In this document: one piece after another, positions 9,391-21,100 of the stretch | Position numbering within the stretch: the stretch's first letter is position 1 | Layout: each line of letters begins with the position of its first letter | From: Oxytricha trifallax | Lineage: Eukaryota; Ciliophora; Spirotrichea; Sporadotrichida; Oxytrichidae | NCBI GenBank assembly: GCA_000711775.1 | Contig: ARYC01000754.1 | Location: 62,001-126,000, forward strand | Length of the DNA stretch: 64,000 bases | Reading direction: 5' to 3' | Translations under genes and position numbers: made by a program | Notes under the pieces: model-generated | The model's database searches: none | Told to the model about the DNA's origin: nothing | The model's input: only the letters and a program-made list of their open reading frames with translations

Positions 9391-10885
9391 GGTTGAGACA
9401 TTTCATCGACTATATAAAAACCAGGAGGAGTCACTCTCAAAATACATAAACTCGCTCTTCAATGACACTCTTTCGAAAAATAGATTTTCTAAGAGAACTT
9501 TGAGGATCGTCGACAACGCAAGGACGATTCAACAAATTAAAACTAACGATAGCAGACTAAAGAAGAATTGGATCAACCTCAACCACAATAATAATAAGTC
9601 ATATAAGCAGATCTTAAGAGGAATAAGGCTAGATTCTTTCAAGTATACCCATAATACTTAGAGTCAAGACAACTTAAACTTTGATTAAATTAAAGAAATA
9701 AGTGAGAAACTCCCTGCAACTACCACTTTCTTAAACGAAACTAATCCATAGGTCGAAACTTCGACTAAGTACCCGTCAATTGGTGATAATGAGTATAAAA
9801 TTGAAGAGTCACAGCACATGGTTAAGGCGCCTTATCGTGTAACCAAAGATAGTTCATTGTACGATAGAGAATTCGTAGCAATTATCTAAGAGAGCAATTC
9901 TTTGAGATCAAAAATACTCGCTATTATTGAGACTCTTAAAAGTAAAAACAAATGGACCGATTATCATGAGCAGTGGCGAAACGAGCTAACATCAACATTC
10001 TTAAAGCTACTTGATGAATGGCGCGAGGTGGTTAAATCTAAAAAGCACGACCTGCTCCTTCAATTGGTAAGATTAGAAGGTTTAATTGACTTGTGCTAGC
10101 TTATTGATCTCTTTCTACTCTTGGATCCTCTCTTATAAGAATTAATTCCAAGAAAAGAATGCTTAGTAAAGCCCCCAAAAGTAACAAAAAGATCCATGTA
10201 CCAGAAGCGTGTGAACCCTAATTAATTCATGCTATAGTGGGCCGCTTTGTATAAGCAATTGGATAATAACCTAGTGATAATAGGAAGGGTAGTAAAGTAT
10301 ACTATCGTCCAAGCAAAAGAGTACGAGCTCGTGACAATTCTCTGCCTCGAGAGAATTACGAAGAACACCCTTTTTGCAATTCAGAAAATAAAAAAGCAAA
10401 ATACTAAGAATTAAGAGTCCATGTTACGCAATGTAAGTTGGCAGGTATGGGCCGTAACAAGAAAGCTGGCTTAGTAGCAGCAGGTACTAGAACAAATGGA
10501 ATATCATTTATCATATTTGAATAAAGGGGCAACAGTAAAGCCATCGACTTTACGACAAGCCATCGCTTGGTTAAATAATTTGCCTCCCTTGTTAGCTTAG
10601 CTATCTCTATGGGAAAGTAAAGGGGCCGATCCAAACTTTGCAATGATTATGGGCGAGAGCAATGCAAGTTGGCTGCTAAATTCGAGGGCCTTCTTATTGG
10701 ATGATGTCGAGAGCAGAGAGGTAGTGTTTGACAACAGCATAGCACTTCAATACACAACTTTCAAACCCCATAATAAACCCCAGGTTGCTGACGTGATAGT
10801 TTCAAAAACTTTGCATTCTATCAAAAGAAAATTGTCAGGTAATGACAATGATGATGGTTGTGAGGAGACTACTTAAACTCATTGA
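9389..10885 (+). CDS. Hypothetical protein, about 498 codons, of the 9-kb element
   Basis: One frame without any TGA runs from 9389 (the frame is open a little further upstream; no ATG at that point) to TGA at 10883-10885, using many TAA/TAG glutamine codons. That is a strong sign of coding under the ciliate code. The protein is mostly helical. It is lysine-rich in the first 120 residues, with a hydrophobic leucine-rich helical stretch near residues 230-260 (LIDLFLLLDPLLQELIP) and a C-terminal part with tryptophans and an acidic end. No signal peptide, zinc finger or catalytic motif stands out. Unknown function; its length and intactness, next to decayed neighbours, make it notable. Confidence 0.6.
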
Positions 10886-11498
10886 TTAGAGCAGCCTAAA
10901 GAGATCAAATGCAAGTATTTGACATCCAAATCAGTTGAATACTCTCATAATAGTGGGCCGGCTAGACCATAATATATTTCAGGTCTTAAACTTAAATTAT
11001 GATATCTGCAATTTCACAAATTATTGGAGTTCTTCTCCAATGATGATAGCTTTTATCGCAGTAAAACTGTTGATGATTTGTACTACATATGACTGTCTTA
11101 TTCACGCTATTCACAGATTTCAATCGCACTCGCCAAACTAACTTTTTAATTACAATTAAAGATTTAAAACTCACTGCCGCTCTCTTCCTAGTTTCTTTTA
11201 AAACATAATTCTCCAAATACTTATATTACTGCATTTAGTTAGCTACTTGATATTGATGGGAATAACCTAAAATCAACAAGCATGTATTTTGTCAAGCATT
11301 TAATGTTATTTCACAAGTGAAATTAAGAGTGTTGTAGAATGACACTTTTAAGCATTGGGTAATGATAGTAATCTCTATACGAAGAAACTCATGAAATGGG
11401 TCGATAAATTTGATTATTAGGAGAATTTTATAGATATTCATCCTTCAGAATGCGTATTTAGTAAGTAAATTTTGGAAAGATTTAAACACAAAAACTTC
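10886..11498. other. Transition region between divergent ORFs
   Basis: Mixed composition. A plus-strand frame with scattered TGA (about 11240-11900) is open but overlaps the better minus-strand ORF. I cannot assign a gene in 10.9-11.5 kb. Confidence 0.3.
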
Positions 11499-12117
11499 AT
11501 ATATTAAACTACTGCTTATTCAAACTCTAACTTTGTAATGGATGGTTCTCTTGAGTTTGTCCTTGGCCAAAGTTGTCGCTCATTATATTTAGACTGCGCA
11601 TCTAAGGTCTTTATGGCTACACCTGCTGGAATTAGGTCTTCAAGCGTTTTACTTGCAGAAAAAAATCCTTCCTGTATGTTCTCAAATGTTCTTCTTCTTC
11701 TTTAGTCTCTTCGCACCCTTATCTGGTTCGACGGCGCTTCGTATTGGACTTCAATGAGGAAACAGCCCTGCCTTTGCCTTCTACAATTGTTCAATCAATT
11801 TGTTACTTCACTTACAGGAAAGAAGCATGCACCGGTTGAAGGCTTCCGCAAACTCGGGCCGAAGCTATACATCTAAAGAGCGCTTTTCCACCTATCATGA
11901 GAACTGCTTTTGCCTGGCCTAGTTAATCATCTCTTGCAGCTATTCGGTACGATAGTATATAGGATGTCTCCCACCCATTTTCTATCTATATTCTTCCAGT
12001 CACTAGGAGATGGTAGGTGGCTCATAACTTATTCTACTATTGGGCTAGATTGAGGAGGTCCATTACAGTTAGACCTTCGAGCTAAGGAATAGCAGAAACT
12101 TTTACCATATCTCGTGA
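11499..12117 (-). pseudogene. Unknown minus-strand ORF with TGA interruptions
   Basis: Reading the minus strand from about 12117 gives an N-terminus (MVKVSAIPQLEGLTVMDLL) and then a helical region (EQLQEMINQARQKQFS, EKRSLDVQLRPEFAEAF, NKLIEQLQKAKAGLFPH). These blocks are separated by in-frame TGA codons and at least two frame changes. It ends in a Q-rich tail with TGA near 11499. No family recognised. Divergently oriented to the ORF starting at 12119, with almost no gap, so a shared promoter region would have to lie inside coding sequence. Confidence 0.4.
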
Positions 12118-12118
12118 G

Positions 12119-13085
12119 ATGAACTACTTAAATAATGGAAGTGATGAAGTTATTGTGAACTTAAATTTTTGTCACCCTTAAGAATCTCACTTAGAAAATA
12201 GGAATTGGTTGATTGGAGACTCGGCAAGTAGGCCTTGCAGTCTTGAGAGAGAAAGATGTATAAATCCTTCTTACTTTGCAGTTTAGTCTGTAAGTCCAGC
12301 AAATTTATCGGCTACTAGTTCATTTAATCTAATAATATCCTCTAATTTATTGCCTTCAGAATTAAATCACAGTGGCTCAGGATTCTTGGGGTTTTGTGGA
12401 GGGTGCCATGATTTCGTAAATTTCACACTATTAAGAACACTTTTCTATCTAAAAGAGAATCCCTATACAGAATCCGGTAGAACTAAAAGGAATTCCTTAA
12501 GAAAATAAATGAAAAACTTCTACTCTCAAGAGGATACTCAGGATGCTTACTACTAAACCCCAACAATTAATCAAAATCAGGATTTTTACTATCAGGATTT
12601 GTAACTAGAGCCTCATTAATCACAATAGAATTAATAGAATGAATTAAATAAGACCAATTGATAAATTCTCAATGATGAGGCAATTTATAACATGACATAA
12701 TTGATATACTAGAGCTTAAGAGAACCATGTTAAGTTGTGCTTAGCATTCAGCGAACTCCTTCACAATGATAAAAGAGCAATTTATCTGAGACTAACATCC
12801 AGTACAGAATACAGTTAGAAGCAAACTTATCGACCCCAAACCAGCAGTTGTAACAGCTATGAAGCATGAACCTGGACTAACTTCAATGATAGGAGAGTCT
12901 GCCATAAGAAGTCTTGCTATAATGTCGCTAGAATACCTCGACCTTAAGCTAGAGACATATACTCAGCGCGATAATTTTGATACTAATGAAGAAATTCAAT
13001 AAAATTATGAGGCAAGCGAATTCTTGCACAAGCCTTTGATCCTTTCGGAATTACGAAATGGAATCGATGACTACATAGGCAAATG
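12119..13085 (+). pseudogene. Q/N-rich unknown ORF with TGA interruptions
   Basis: ATG at 12119 opens a frame of about 180 codons to TGA near 12656. It then continues in the same frame with isolated TGA codons, shifting once near 12890 before reaching about 13085. The middle part is rich in Gln and Asn (YYQDLQLEPHQSQQNQQNE). The C-terminal half is helical (SAIRSLAIMSLEYLDLKLE, LILSELRNGIDDYIG). Function unknown. It lies directly upstream of the transposase on the same strand. Confidence 0.4.
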
Positions 13086-13202
13086 AACAAATCCAACTCA
13101 AAGACTCGCACAATAGCGCAAAACTCCCGAGTTTAAGAGAACGTAGGTCCAAACTAGGAATAGTACTGTGATGCGACTTTTCAATCAAGGATTTTAAGGC
13201 AA

Positions 13203-14183
13203 ATGCATTTCAAACATTTTGGGAATTAAATATTCTCTCGTTTAGAAGATTTAAGAGGAAAACAAAACCTCCAAAACAAGGCAGACTTAAAGCAATACGC
13301 AAGGAGCAAAGATTTGCTTCCTAATAGAGATAAACAATTTATAACGGATATGGCCAGAGGATCTGGAGCAATAATTACATCTGAAAAAATCAAATAAGAA
13401 CTCAAGGATGAGTTAGGAATTAGTGTCTCGAAGTACAAAATCATAAAATTTCTAAAGTAAGTCCTCGGCTTCTCCTATCATAAGGTGTACCAGATTACAC
13501 CAAATCACAATACGTCCATTTCGAAACTAGCAAGACAACTGGCCGCTGATGAGTATATCCGTGCTATGTGTCGAGGAAAAATACTAATCAATGTGGATGA
13601 GACTATAGTGTAAAGTACCGACAATCGGCACTATACTTGGGCACCACCCGGGACTACAACCCTCTCTACTTCAGCTAGAAGAATGATCAAAGTTTCTATA
13701 ACTGCTGCAGCTTGCAGTGATGGGAAATTACTCTTCACCGTAAATAATGGGACTACCAATAGTTCAACCTTTATTCATTTAATCACCTTATTAGTTAGGC
13801 ATTTAGGCAGGCTTGACCCTTGGTGATTCACCAAATACCTGATCATAGTAGACAATGCCCCTTATCATAAGAGTTTCGTCACATTAGAGGCGATGAAACT
13901 GATGCACTTGCCAATTTTATTTCTGGGTCCTTACTAATTTGACCTCGCGCCTGTGGAACAGGTCTTTCGTTGCATCAAATAGCGTGATCTGAACGAATCC
14001 AAGTGTCCGGTGTCAACAAAGTACCTAACTCATAGAAGCTAATTTATTTATAGGAGGCAGATCTCAAAGTACATGCAATTATTGGCGTTGTAAATATCAA
14101 ATCTGGATATGACCTGGTTAAAAGCAGCGTTTTAAAAGGCACTCGTAACAGCATTACAACATTTGAGTTTGTGTAATGTGTGA
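13203..14183 (+). pseudogene. Tc1/mariner (IS630-type) DDE transposase, one in-frame TGA
   Basis: The ATG at 13203 opens a frame of 326 codons to TGA at 14181, broken only by TGA at 13824. The N-terminus is helix-turn-helix-like (ITSEKIKQELKDELGISVSK, about residues 60-80, then QITPNHNTSISKLARQL). The catalytic core shows the first Asp in INVDETIV, the second Asp in LIIVDNAPYHK, and the third acidic residue in PYQFDLAPVEQVF, where PYSP..NPIE is usual. The spacing between second Asp and Glu is about 34-35 residues, as in the family. It would cut and paste DNA at TA sites; the surrounding MITE family has TA-compatible ends. The TGA sits just before the second Asp strand, so the gene is either inactive or the codon is read through. 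Confidence 0.8.
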
Positions 14184-14534
14184 TCTATATCACAATCTAG
14201 AGGTATGAATTTAATACATTTTGATTTCTCTTTTAGATTTGAGGTTTTGTAAATTTGAATTATTTCTTTCAGCTTAGCAGATGTCAGTCTAGGAGGTGAC
14301 AAGTCACTACATTGTATCATCAATAATCGAATGGTTCTTAATTGGAAAGGTTAAATTAAGCCTGAGAAAAGCTACGTTAGTGTAACAATACTGATAAGTT
14401 GGACATCAAGAGCAATATGTAAATATTTATTTGAAAGGATTTATGTTGACTTAAATTAATTCCAATTTAAAATTGGAGTAATTTCATTTTAAAAGCATTT
14501 AATTATCAATAATCACAATTAAAATAGCAAGAGG
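14184..14534. other. Intergenic, AT-rich
   Basis: Spacer between transposase and chromodomain ORF. It has AT-rich sequence and no convincing frame. Confidence 0.4.
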
Positions 14535-14738
14535 ATGTCTCTTAAAAACATGAAGGAAACATAAATTATCAAGAGCAAATAAGACAAAGGGATGGATAAA
14601 GAGCAAGTGAATTACAATGTGGACAAGATTTTGGAAGCTCGCAAGATAGGAAATGAAATGGAATTTCTCATAAGATGGGAAAACTATACTTCAGAGTATG
14701 ATTGTTGGATACCAGAGTCAAATCTTCTTGGAGAGTGA
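14535..14738 (+). CDS. Chromodomain protein, 67 residues
   Basis: ATG at 14535, TGA at 14736. Residues about 27-65 are a chromodomain: YNVDKILEARKIGNEMEFL, then IRWENYTSEYDCWIPESNLL. The three aromatic cage positions (Tyr, Trp, Tyr) and the WIPE.NL signature (usually W.PE.NL) are present. Chromodomains bind methylated histone tails. In mobile elements they often steer integration into heterochromatin, usually as a C-terminal tail of an integrase. Here it is a separate short ORF, and the next ORF continues in another frame about 14 bases later, so a single-base shift may have split one protein. Confidence 0.75.
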
Positions 14739-14751
14739 GCAAAGAGACAAA

Positions 14752-16200
14752 ATGCCTGAGCTCATGGACGTTAAAGTTTATCAATTAAGATGCACCTCAC
14801 GATTGAAAAGAGTTATGAACGGGAGGATAGTAGTAACCGGGTAGACAAGGGCTGAAATATAATAGCATAATGAGGATAAAACCTCGCATGTGCCAAGACC
14901 TCTCATTCCAATCTGTCATCTCTAACCGCAACCAGTAATAAACTCAATAGTGGACACTGACGAAGATGACGATGGATAACCTGAATCCAGCGATACTGAA
15001 GAAGGTGATGACTAGAACAGATATTCTCATGTAATAACGGAGCTGGATAACCATGAGTGTGCTCTCATCAATTATTCAGGTGAATGAGAAAATCGGTGGC
15101 TCGGTAAGCATGACATGTTCCAAGACATTAACTATGGCTCGATGGTTGAGTAGGCTCGGGAAAAGTTCATTCAAGGAGCCCATAAGCAGATTCTCTAATA
15201 ATTCAAAACAACCCGTTTATACTCAGAGAAAGTTAAGTAGTTGCCCCACGATGAAATTTTCAAGAACACGTATTGGCATCCGTGTAAGCAAGATTAAAAG
15301 ACACTAACTTGCTTTATTACTGCAAGCAACATGGTAGCTTGAGGCCCACTGTTTGATTCTCCAGAAAAGTTTCACGCTTTGTATGAATCAAGAGCCCATA
15401 TCTAAAAAAGACGAAATTTAGAGATGCCCTGGGAGGAAGGATACTGTTACAAAAACTTGCCATATCTATTCTACGACCCCAATTAGGATTAATGGTTCAG
15501 TCCTACTTTAACAAGAGTATTTTCTGGTGTAATTCTTAGAAATATGAAAGCTAACATACATTAGGGATGGTGGGGTCTCTTAGAGACCGAAAACCCAGAT
15601 AGAAAGTTCATAATCTAAGTATTGATAAGGAACATCGCAAATAAAGATGGCAAAGAGGAATTGTAATAGCAGTGTCATGCAGCAGTCGTAGTAAAAGATC
15701 AAAACTAGTGGCTGCTTCTTGACTCGGCAGAAGATGGGCCGATTGAAATCACCCCCGACGGAGATAGGCTAAGTGATTGGTATCAAGGGGTGTTATACAT
15801 TGCTATGCTAGCTATTCGTCCAGATAGTCCTCCATAGAATAAGAGAGAGGCGTTTAAGAGGGAGAGGCAGCGCATCATGAATGGGGAATGGGGATAAGGC
15901 AAGGCGGAAACAGGAAGCTTATTTAGAGCAGCAGGAAAAGTTGTCGAAAAGATCGGAGAACCAACCCACACAACCAAGGAAACAAATAGCAGAGAACCAA
16001 CAAGTCGTCAATGCCAGTTAGTACTTACAGGAAATCCAGAGCAGAGTAACTAATTGGCAAAAGAACAGATAAAGATAGAGACGCAGATGCTTAAAGAGCA
16101 TTATTAGAAAGTACTCAAAAAGCCAGGGAAAAGAGGTCGTAAATGCATAATAATTCAAAGAGGACTAAACTCGAGAACATTCTAGCGGAGCATGTGTTGA
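14752..16200 (+). pseudogene. Unknown ORF of 482 codons with two TGA, possibly a cysteine-protease-like domain
   Basis: A single frame from ATG 14752 to TGA 16198 is interrupted only by TGA at 15085 and 15340. An acidic low-complexity stretch (DTDEDDDGQPESSDTEEGDD) lies near residue 75. A compact domain in the middle has QCHAAVVVKDQNQWLLLDSA, a His and Asp pair in strands, reminiscent of Ulp1/adenovirus-type proteases. The catalytic Cys cannot be placed with confidence. The tail is lysine/glutamate-rich and probably coiled. The frame follows the chromodomain ORF immediately. The protease idea is a guess; the coding nature is solid. Confidence 0.5.
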
Positions 16201-16228
16201 TGATGTAAAAACAAAGTTGAAACTTGAG

Positions 16229-16749
16229 AAGATGTTACATACACCTCATCTATTGGAAAATTGGATGTGCTACCGTTTCACGCTGATGTTCAATAAAAAT
16301 TGCAATCTCCAGAGGAAGACAGTGAGATAGTTTAAGCTGCCCATTCTTGGGTTGTGCTTGAGGGCTCAAGAGCGAAACTGGCCCACTTTAAGACATAGAT
16401 AATTGCAGATGGAGGGCAACAAAAATAAGAAGAGCAGCTTATTGTTAGAAATGACCTCAACATAGACTGGGTGGAGGAGAAATTCCAGAAGATTATACTT
16501 TCAATCGAGGAATAGCTCTTCAGCTTCACATTGAAGATGTTTCAGGAAAACCTCTTCATCCCGTACTCCCTTGTCAATAACATCAAACGCATTATCTCTA
16601 AGACAAAAGCCACTGAGATTTAACGGCGCTATGAATAAGAAATAAAGCTAGAATAAGAGAATATCAAGAAGGACAATGACCCTAGGGTGGCACCTGCCGA
16701 AGCAAGAACTTGTTACCTGCAAACAATTAAACTGATTAATAAACTATGA
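16229..16749 (+). pseudogene. Helical C-terminal ORF, likely continuation of the upstream protein
   Basis: The frame is open from about 16229 to TGA at 16747. It encodes a soluble helical protein (SWVVLEGSRAKLAHFKTQI, NDLNIDWVEEKFQKIILSIE, FTLKMFQENLFIPYSLVNN) ending in a charged helix. It begins a few bases after the stop of the preceding ORF in another frame, so it is probably the rest of that protein after a frameshift. Unknown family. Confidence 0.4.
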
Positions 16750-17280
16750 CTAAAGCCTATTAAATGCAATTAATTAATAAATAAAAGTAAGTATTTAAAA
16801 AAATTTTTCACTTTATTTAAACATCTTTTAATAAAAATATTTATATCATTTAAATTTTTGGATTTTTAATGAGCTAAAATAAATTAAGTTTCCTCTTAAC
16901 TATAAATTTGAAAACATATTAATTTGTGCAAACCAAAACACACAACAATAATGATCATATCTATAATATAAATCATATTTTAAATTCAAAATTAATTCTT
17001 TTATTGACAAAATATAAGAATTGGAACATTTGGGAATATAACTTTTACTATGAGCTAATATGATTATAAGTATATGACATCAATCTTAACTGGCTCTGAC
17101 ATCGTTAAGACCTAGGTCAAATAATTTATTAATATGTTTGTTATTAAAAGTATATTTTATTTGGCCAAATCTTTTATTTTGAGCGATCCTTCGGTTTCTA
17201 GTGTTTGAAAATAATTATAAAAAATACTAAAAAAATATTATAAATATTTTAGAAAGTGCAACTCCAAAAGATTTTGATGT
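16750..17280. other. AT-rich spacer before right MITE
   Basis: The composition falls back to very AT-rich right after the last ORF. No gene or repeat is recognised up to the MITE at 17281. Confidence 0.45.
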
Positions 17281-17540
17281 AAAACTCCATTATTTAATTT
17301 AGAATGAAGATTGGGGTTAAGAATAATCAAATTAAAAATTATTATTATTGGCGTATAATTATAATTTTTGGGTTAATTATTATAACTATTGGCTCGATTA
17401 ATTGTCTCTATAAAATTATCCAATCAGAGTGTGTAAATATGATTTTCCTAATTATGATTAATTTTAGCTAATAATAATGATATTTTAAATTAATTTTTCT
17501 TACCTCCCAATTTTCGTTCTTAATTGATCTATGGGGTTTA
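17281..17540 (-). mobile_element. MITE family 1, copy 2 (right bracket, inverted)
   Basis: Its reverse complement begins AAACCCCATAGATCAATTAA and follows copy 1 through TGATTGG, GACAATTAATCGAGCCAAT and the inner hairpin. It is therefore in the opposite orientation to the copy at 8.0 kb. Confidence 0.8.
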
Positions 17541-17689
17541 TATCTAGATTACATAATATTAATATTATAATTAAAAAAACTCTTAACAATAATAACTTTA
17601 AAATTTAATAAAGATAGTACTTACTATGGATTTCTCACATGCGAAATCTATTAAATATTATTTTTCTTTATTAAATTTAATGCTTCAAC

Positions 17690-18155
17690 GATGTAGTATC
17701 AGGTGGTGTAGTTATAACTAGAAACCAAGCATTAAAATCAGATTACTCATCTGGAACAAATAAACAAATTCATTATATCATTTTCTATATTTAGAAAATA
17801 ATCAATTGGAAATAGCTGGAAATTTCAAGTGCAATAACATACAATTTACTGGTAATGAAAATGAGATTTTTATATTTATGACGGAAAAAACTTAATATTA
17901 AATAAAAATAGTATGGTTTTATTTTTATTTTATATAATCATATATTCAGAAATAAACTGAAAAAATAAATGATGGTAAACAATTCTAAATTTTATTAGAA
18001 TCTTTAAATGAAATTAATTATTATTAAGAAAAACTTCTATAAATTTATTTTTACTTTATTGCAATATTTAATTATGTAAAATTTCAGTAAGAATTGTAAA
18101 AAATATTTGTAAGGATTCAGACCTAATGATTAGAAAAATTCAATATCAAGCATTA

Positions 18156-18188
<33 letters not shown>

Positions 18189-21100
18189 GATGAATTTCTC
18201 TTTCAAAATAATCAAATATTATTTAATAATAAAAATTAAACTGCTGCAGTATAAATCCCTGTGTTAGCATTCATTTCTCTAACCAATTAAAATTATTAAC
18301 ACAATATTTAATAAATTATCTTTAATTAATGTTTATAATGAAATTCGTCGATTATTATAAATAGAATAACTGCTCTGTAATAACCAACAGATAATACCTT
18401 TTATTTTTCGTAGAGTATTCTCACTACATATGGTACTTTTAAATGTTTAATATTTAATGAAATAGAAAATATAGTTATCATTAAAATATAATTAAATTAC
18501 TTGGCAAACTAAAAGATTTTACACAGTTGGCACAACTTAATAAATGGGTTCTTGGTCAAATAATTTGCCCTCTGGTTTTGTTTATGGATCAAATGATCTT
18601 GAAACTTGTTAAACCTCCTAAAATATAGATAGCGAAGGTCCAATCACTATTTCAAGTTTATCTGTTAAACTATAACAAAAATTTTGAATTATTAGAATTT
18701 TTTCGAATATTTTACACCCTTGAATGCAGATATAAATGAATAAAATTCAGAAATAATTAACGCTTTCTAGACTGAGGATTTTGAATTTCTGTTTCCAAAC
18801 CAGTTTTAAGTAACATATTGAATGTTATAAATATATTTTAATATCCTTGCAACTTAAACTCCCAATAATACTAAGTTGAATCAAACCCAATCCCCAATTT
18901 AAATTATTATGTAAATGCTGTTGAAGAAGTACTGGAGATTAAAATATCTGATTTAATACTATCATCTACGCCAAATAACTTACAATGTGATGATCTTAAA
19001 GTTTATTTATATGTTGAATCTGATTATGACTTTCAGATTTTTACTACAGATTTAAGCTTAGGAAAATATCTATACAGTGTATATACTACGAATTCTAATG
19101 CAGCAAATATTTACAGCATAACTTTTTTTGAGAAAATCAATAACGACCAATATTTTATCAGATCTTTCACTCTGGATATTTAACCTGAAGGCACTTCTTA
19201 ATGCAATAATGCCAAATTTAATGGCGTTCCTCTCTAACCAATTTAAATTATTTATATTTTTATTCAATATAAAGGACTTATATACTTGGAGATCCTCAAC
19301 AAATTGTTTATTATCCAGATAATATAGCACAAAATAATAAAATTATTAAATAATTAATTTTTTTATAATTAAAATTATCATTTAAAACTCAAGATTTATA
19401 TAATAGCATTTTAAAGAATGTAAAAATCAAAAAAGTAGTAAATATCAAGATAATTTTTCTGTATTTGAATTACAATATCATTATTTTATATTCGATCAAT
19501 ACAATTAATATGAGCGAATGCGAGACATTTTCTAGATTTGATGGAGATATAGATAATTTTTATGAGGACGAGTTGATATAACCATAAGACTCACAGTAAT
19601 TGCTTAACATATTCAGTATTAATATATAATATAACAACTATATATAAAATAAAATGAATAATGATTGTCGACAACAAATTCAGATTTGAGGGGAACATAC
19701 ACTTATTTCATTAAAAGTTATATCAAAACTACTGCTTTGATGGAGACTTAGTAATTCATACTAACTGTAATATGATAAACACCATAAAATATATTTTATG
19801 TTTATAATTTTTAAGTTTACTCGATCCATGCTCCCAAGCAAACATATCTAACTTTGTTTTCCCTCCAGTTAACTACGATGTTTATGCAAATATTTAATAC
19901 GGATTAGGTTTAAGTTCCTGGACTCATAATATGGCATTCTCATGTCCAGCTTTAACATTCACTTTTGTAAATTCTTCTGGTTAGAATATAACATCTTAAG
20001 TTACAGCAGCAAAGCTATTGAATAGTGAAAAGTTGTTCTTAATAGATAATACTACCCCAATAAACCTCGGTATGAATTATTTAATAATCAGGGCATCTAT
20101 CTTGGTATCAGGATAATTTTCGAATAATTTTTAATTTAATTATTTGATAAATCGTCGCATATAAGGATTCAAGTGCTATTATAAATATCACTGCTAATTG
20201 TAATTAACCGGAATTTTATATTGATGAAATTGTGCCCGTTTCTTAAATATATACAATTGGAGATCCAGTTATGGAATTCTACTTCCCTTCAATAAAAGCT
20301 TTAACTCCATATTTTTATTAAAATTTAATATTGTGGAACTTCAGTTTACACAGCAACAATAAACTTAAATTCTATTTATAAATTTATATTTTTATCATTT
20401 GAAATTTTAGGTGGCCAATATTATAGGGCATTAATTATTTTTTTAATAATAATTCTTCGTTTTACTTATTTATTTTTATATTTTGCAATAAATCAGCACT
20501 TATCCTTTTATGTTATCCACAACTGCAGATCTACAGGCAAGAAAGATTAAAGTTTAAACAAATAACTTATCTAGAGCAGATACCTATACTTTATTAATCA
20601 GTGGCACTCTACCTAATTAACAGTTTAAGACTTTCAATATCACTCTTAATTAAAATTTTGCTACAATTAAATATTGTTTATTTTTTAAATTTAGACTCTT
20701 ATTATTGAAGATCCGTGTAATAAAATTACCTTTACAGGAGAAACAATTCCAGAATTAGTTTATGACTATTTTAACCCTACTACTTTTAGTCTCCCACTTT
20801 TTAAAGATTCAGAGGACGTTCCATTACCAGGTATTTGCTAACAATAGATATTTACACTGTACGAGTTTTATGACTATACTAATCTTTCATTAACGCCAGT
20901 CTAATTAGATACTTTAATATATTAAATTAATCAACAAACTCTTACAATAACTCCAGTTGATTATTCATATTAAAGAATTTAATATGAAAATATACATATA
21001 AATTATCACTTTTAAATATTGTGAAACATCAAAATAAGCACTTATACAATTAAGTTTTGCAGGTGTAACTGAAATATTAGGATATAATGCTTTTTAAATT

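Larger units (their letters stand above)
8029..17540. mobile_element. Candidate large composite element with Tc1/mariner transposase and cargo ORFs
   Basis: Two copies of MITE family 1 lie in opposite orientation at 8029-8292 and 17281-17540. They enclose about 9 kb with a dense set of ORFs on both strands that all use TAA/TAG as sense codons and are richer in G+C than the flanks. The cargo includes a DDE transposase (13.2 kb) and a chromodomain protein (14.5 kb). ATA directly flanks both outer ends. Whether the two repeats are the element's terminal repeats or two independent insertions cannot be settled from one copy. Gene content and size recall Maverick/Tlr-type elements, but I find no DNA polymerase B or retroviral-type integrase. 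Confidence 0.45.

Noticed and set aside
10404-10643. 79-codon minus-strand ORF
   Set aside because: Opposite the 498-codon plus-strand frame, which is uninterrupted.
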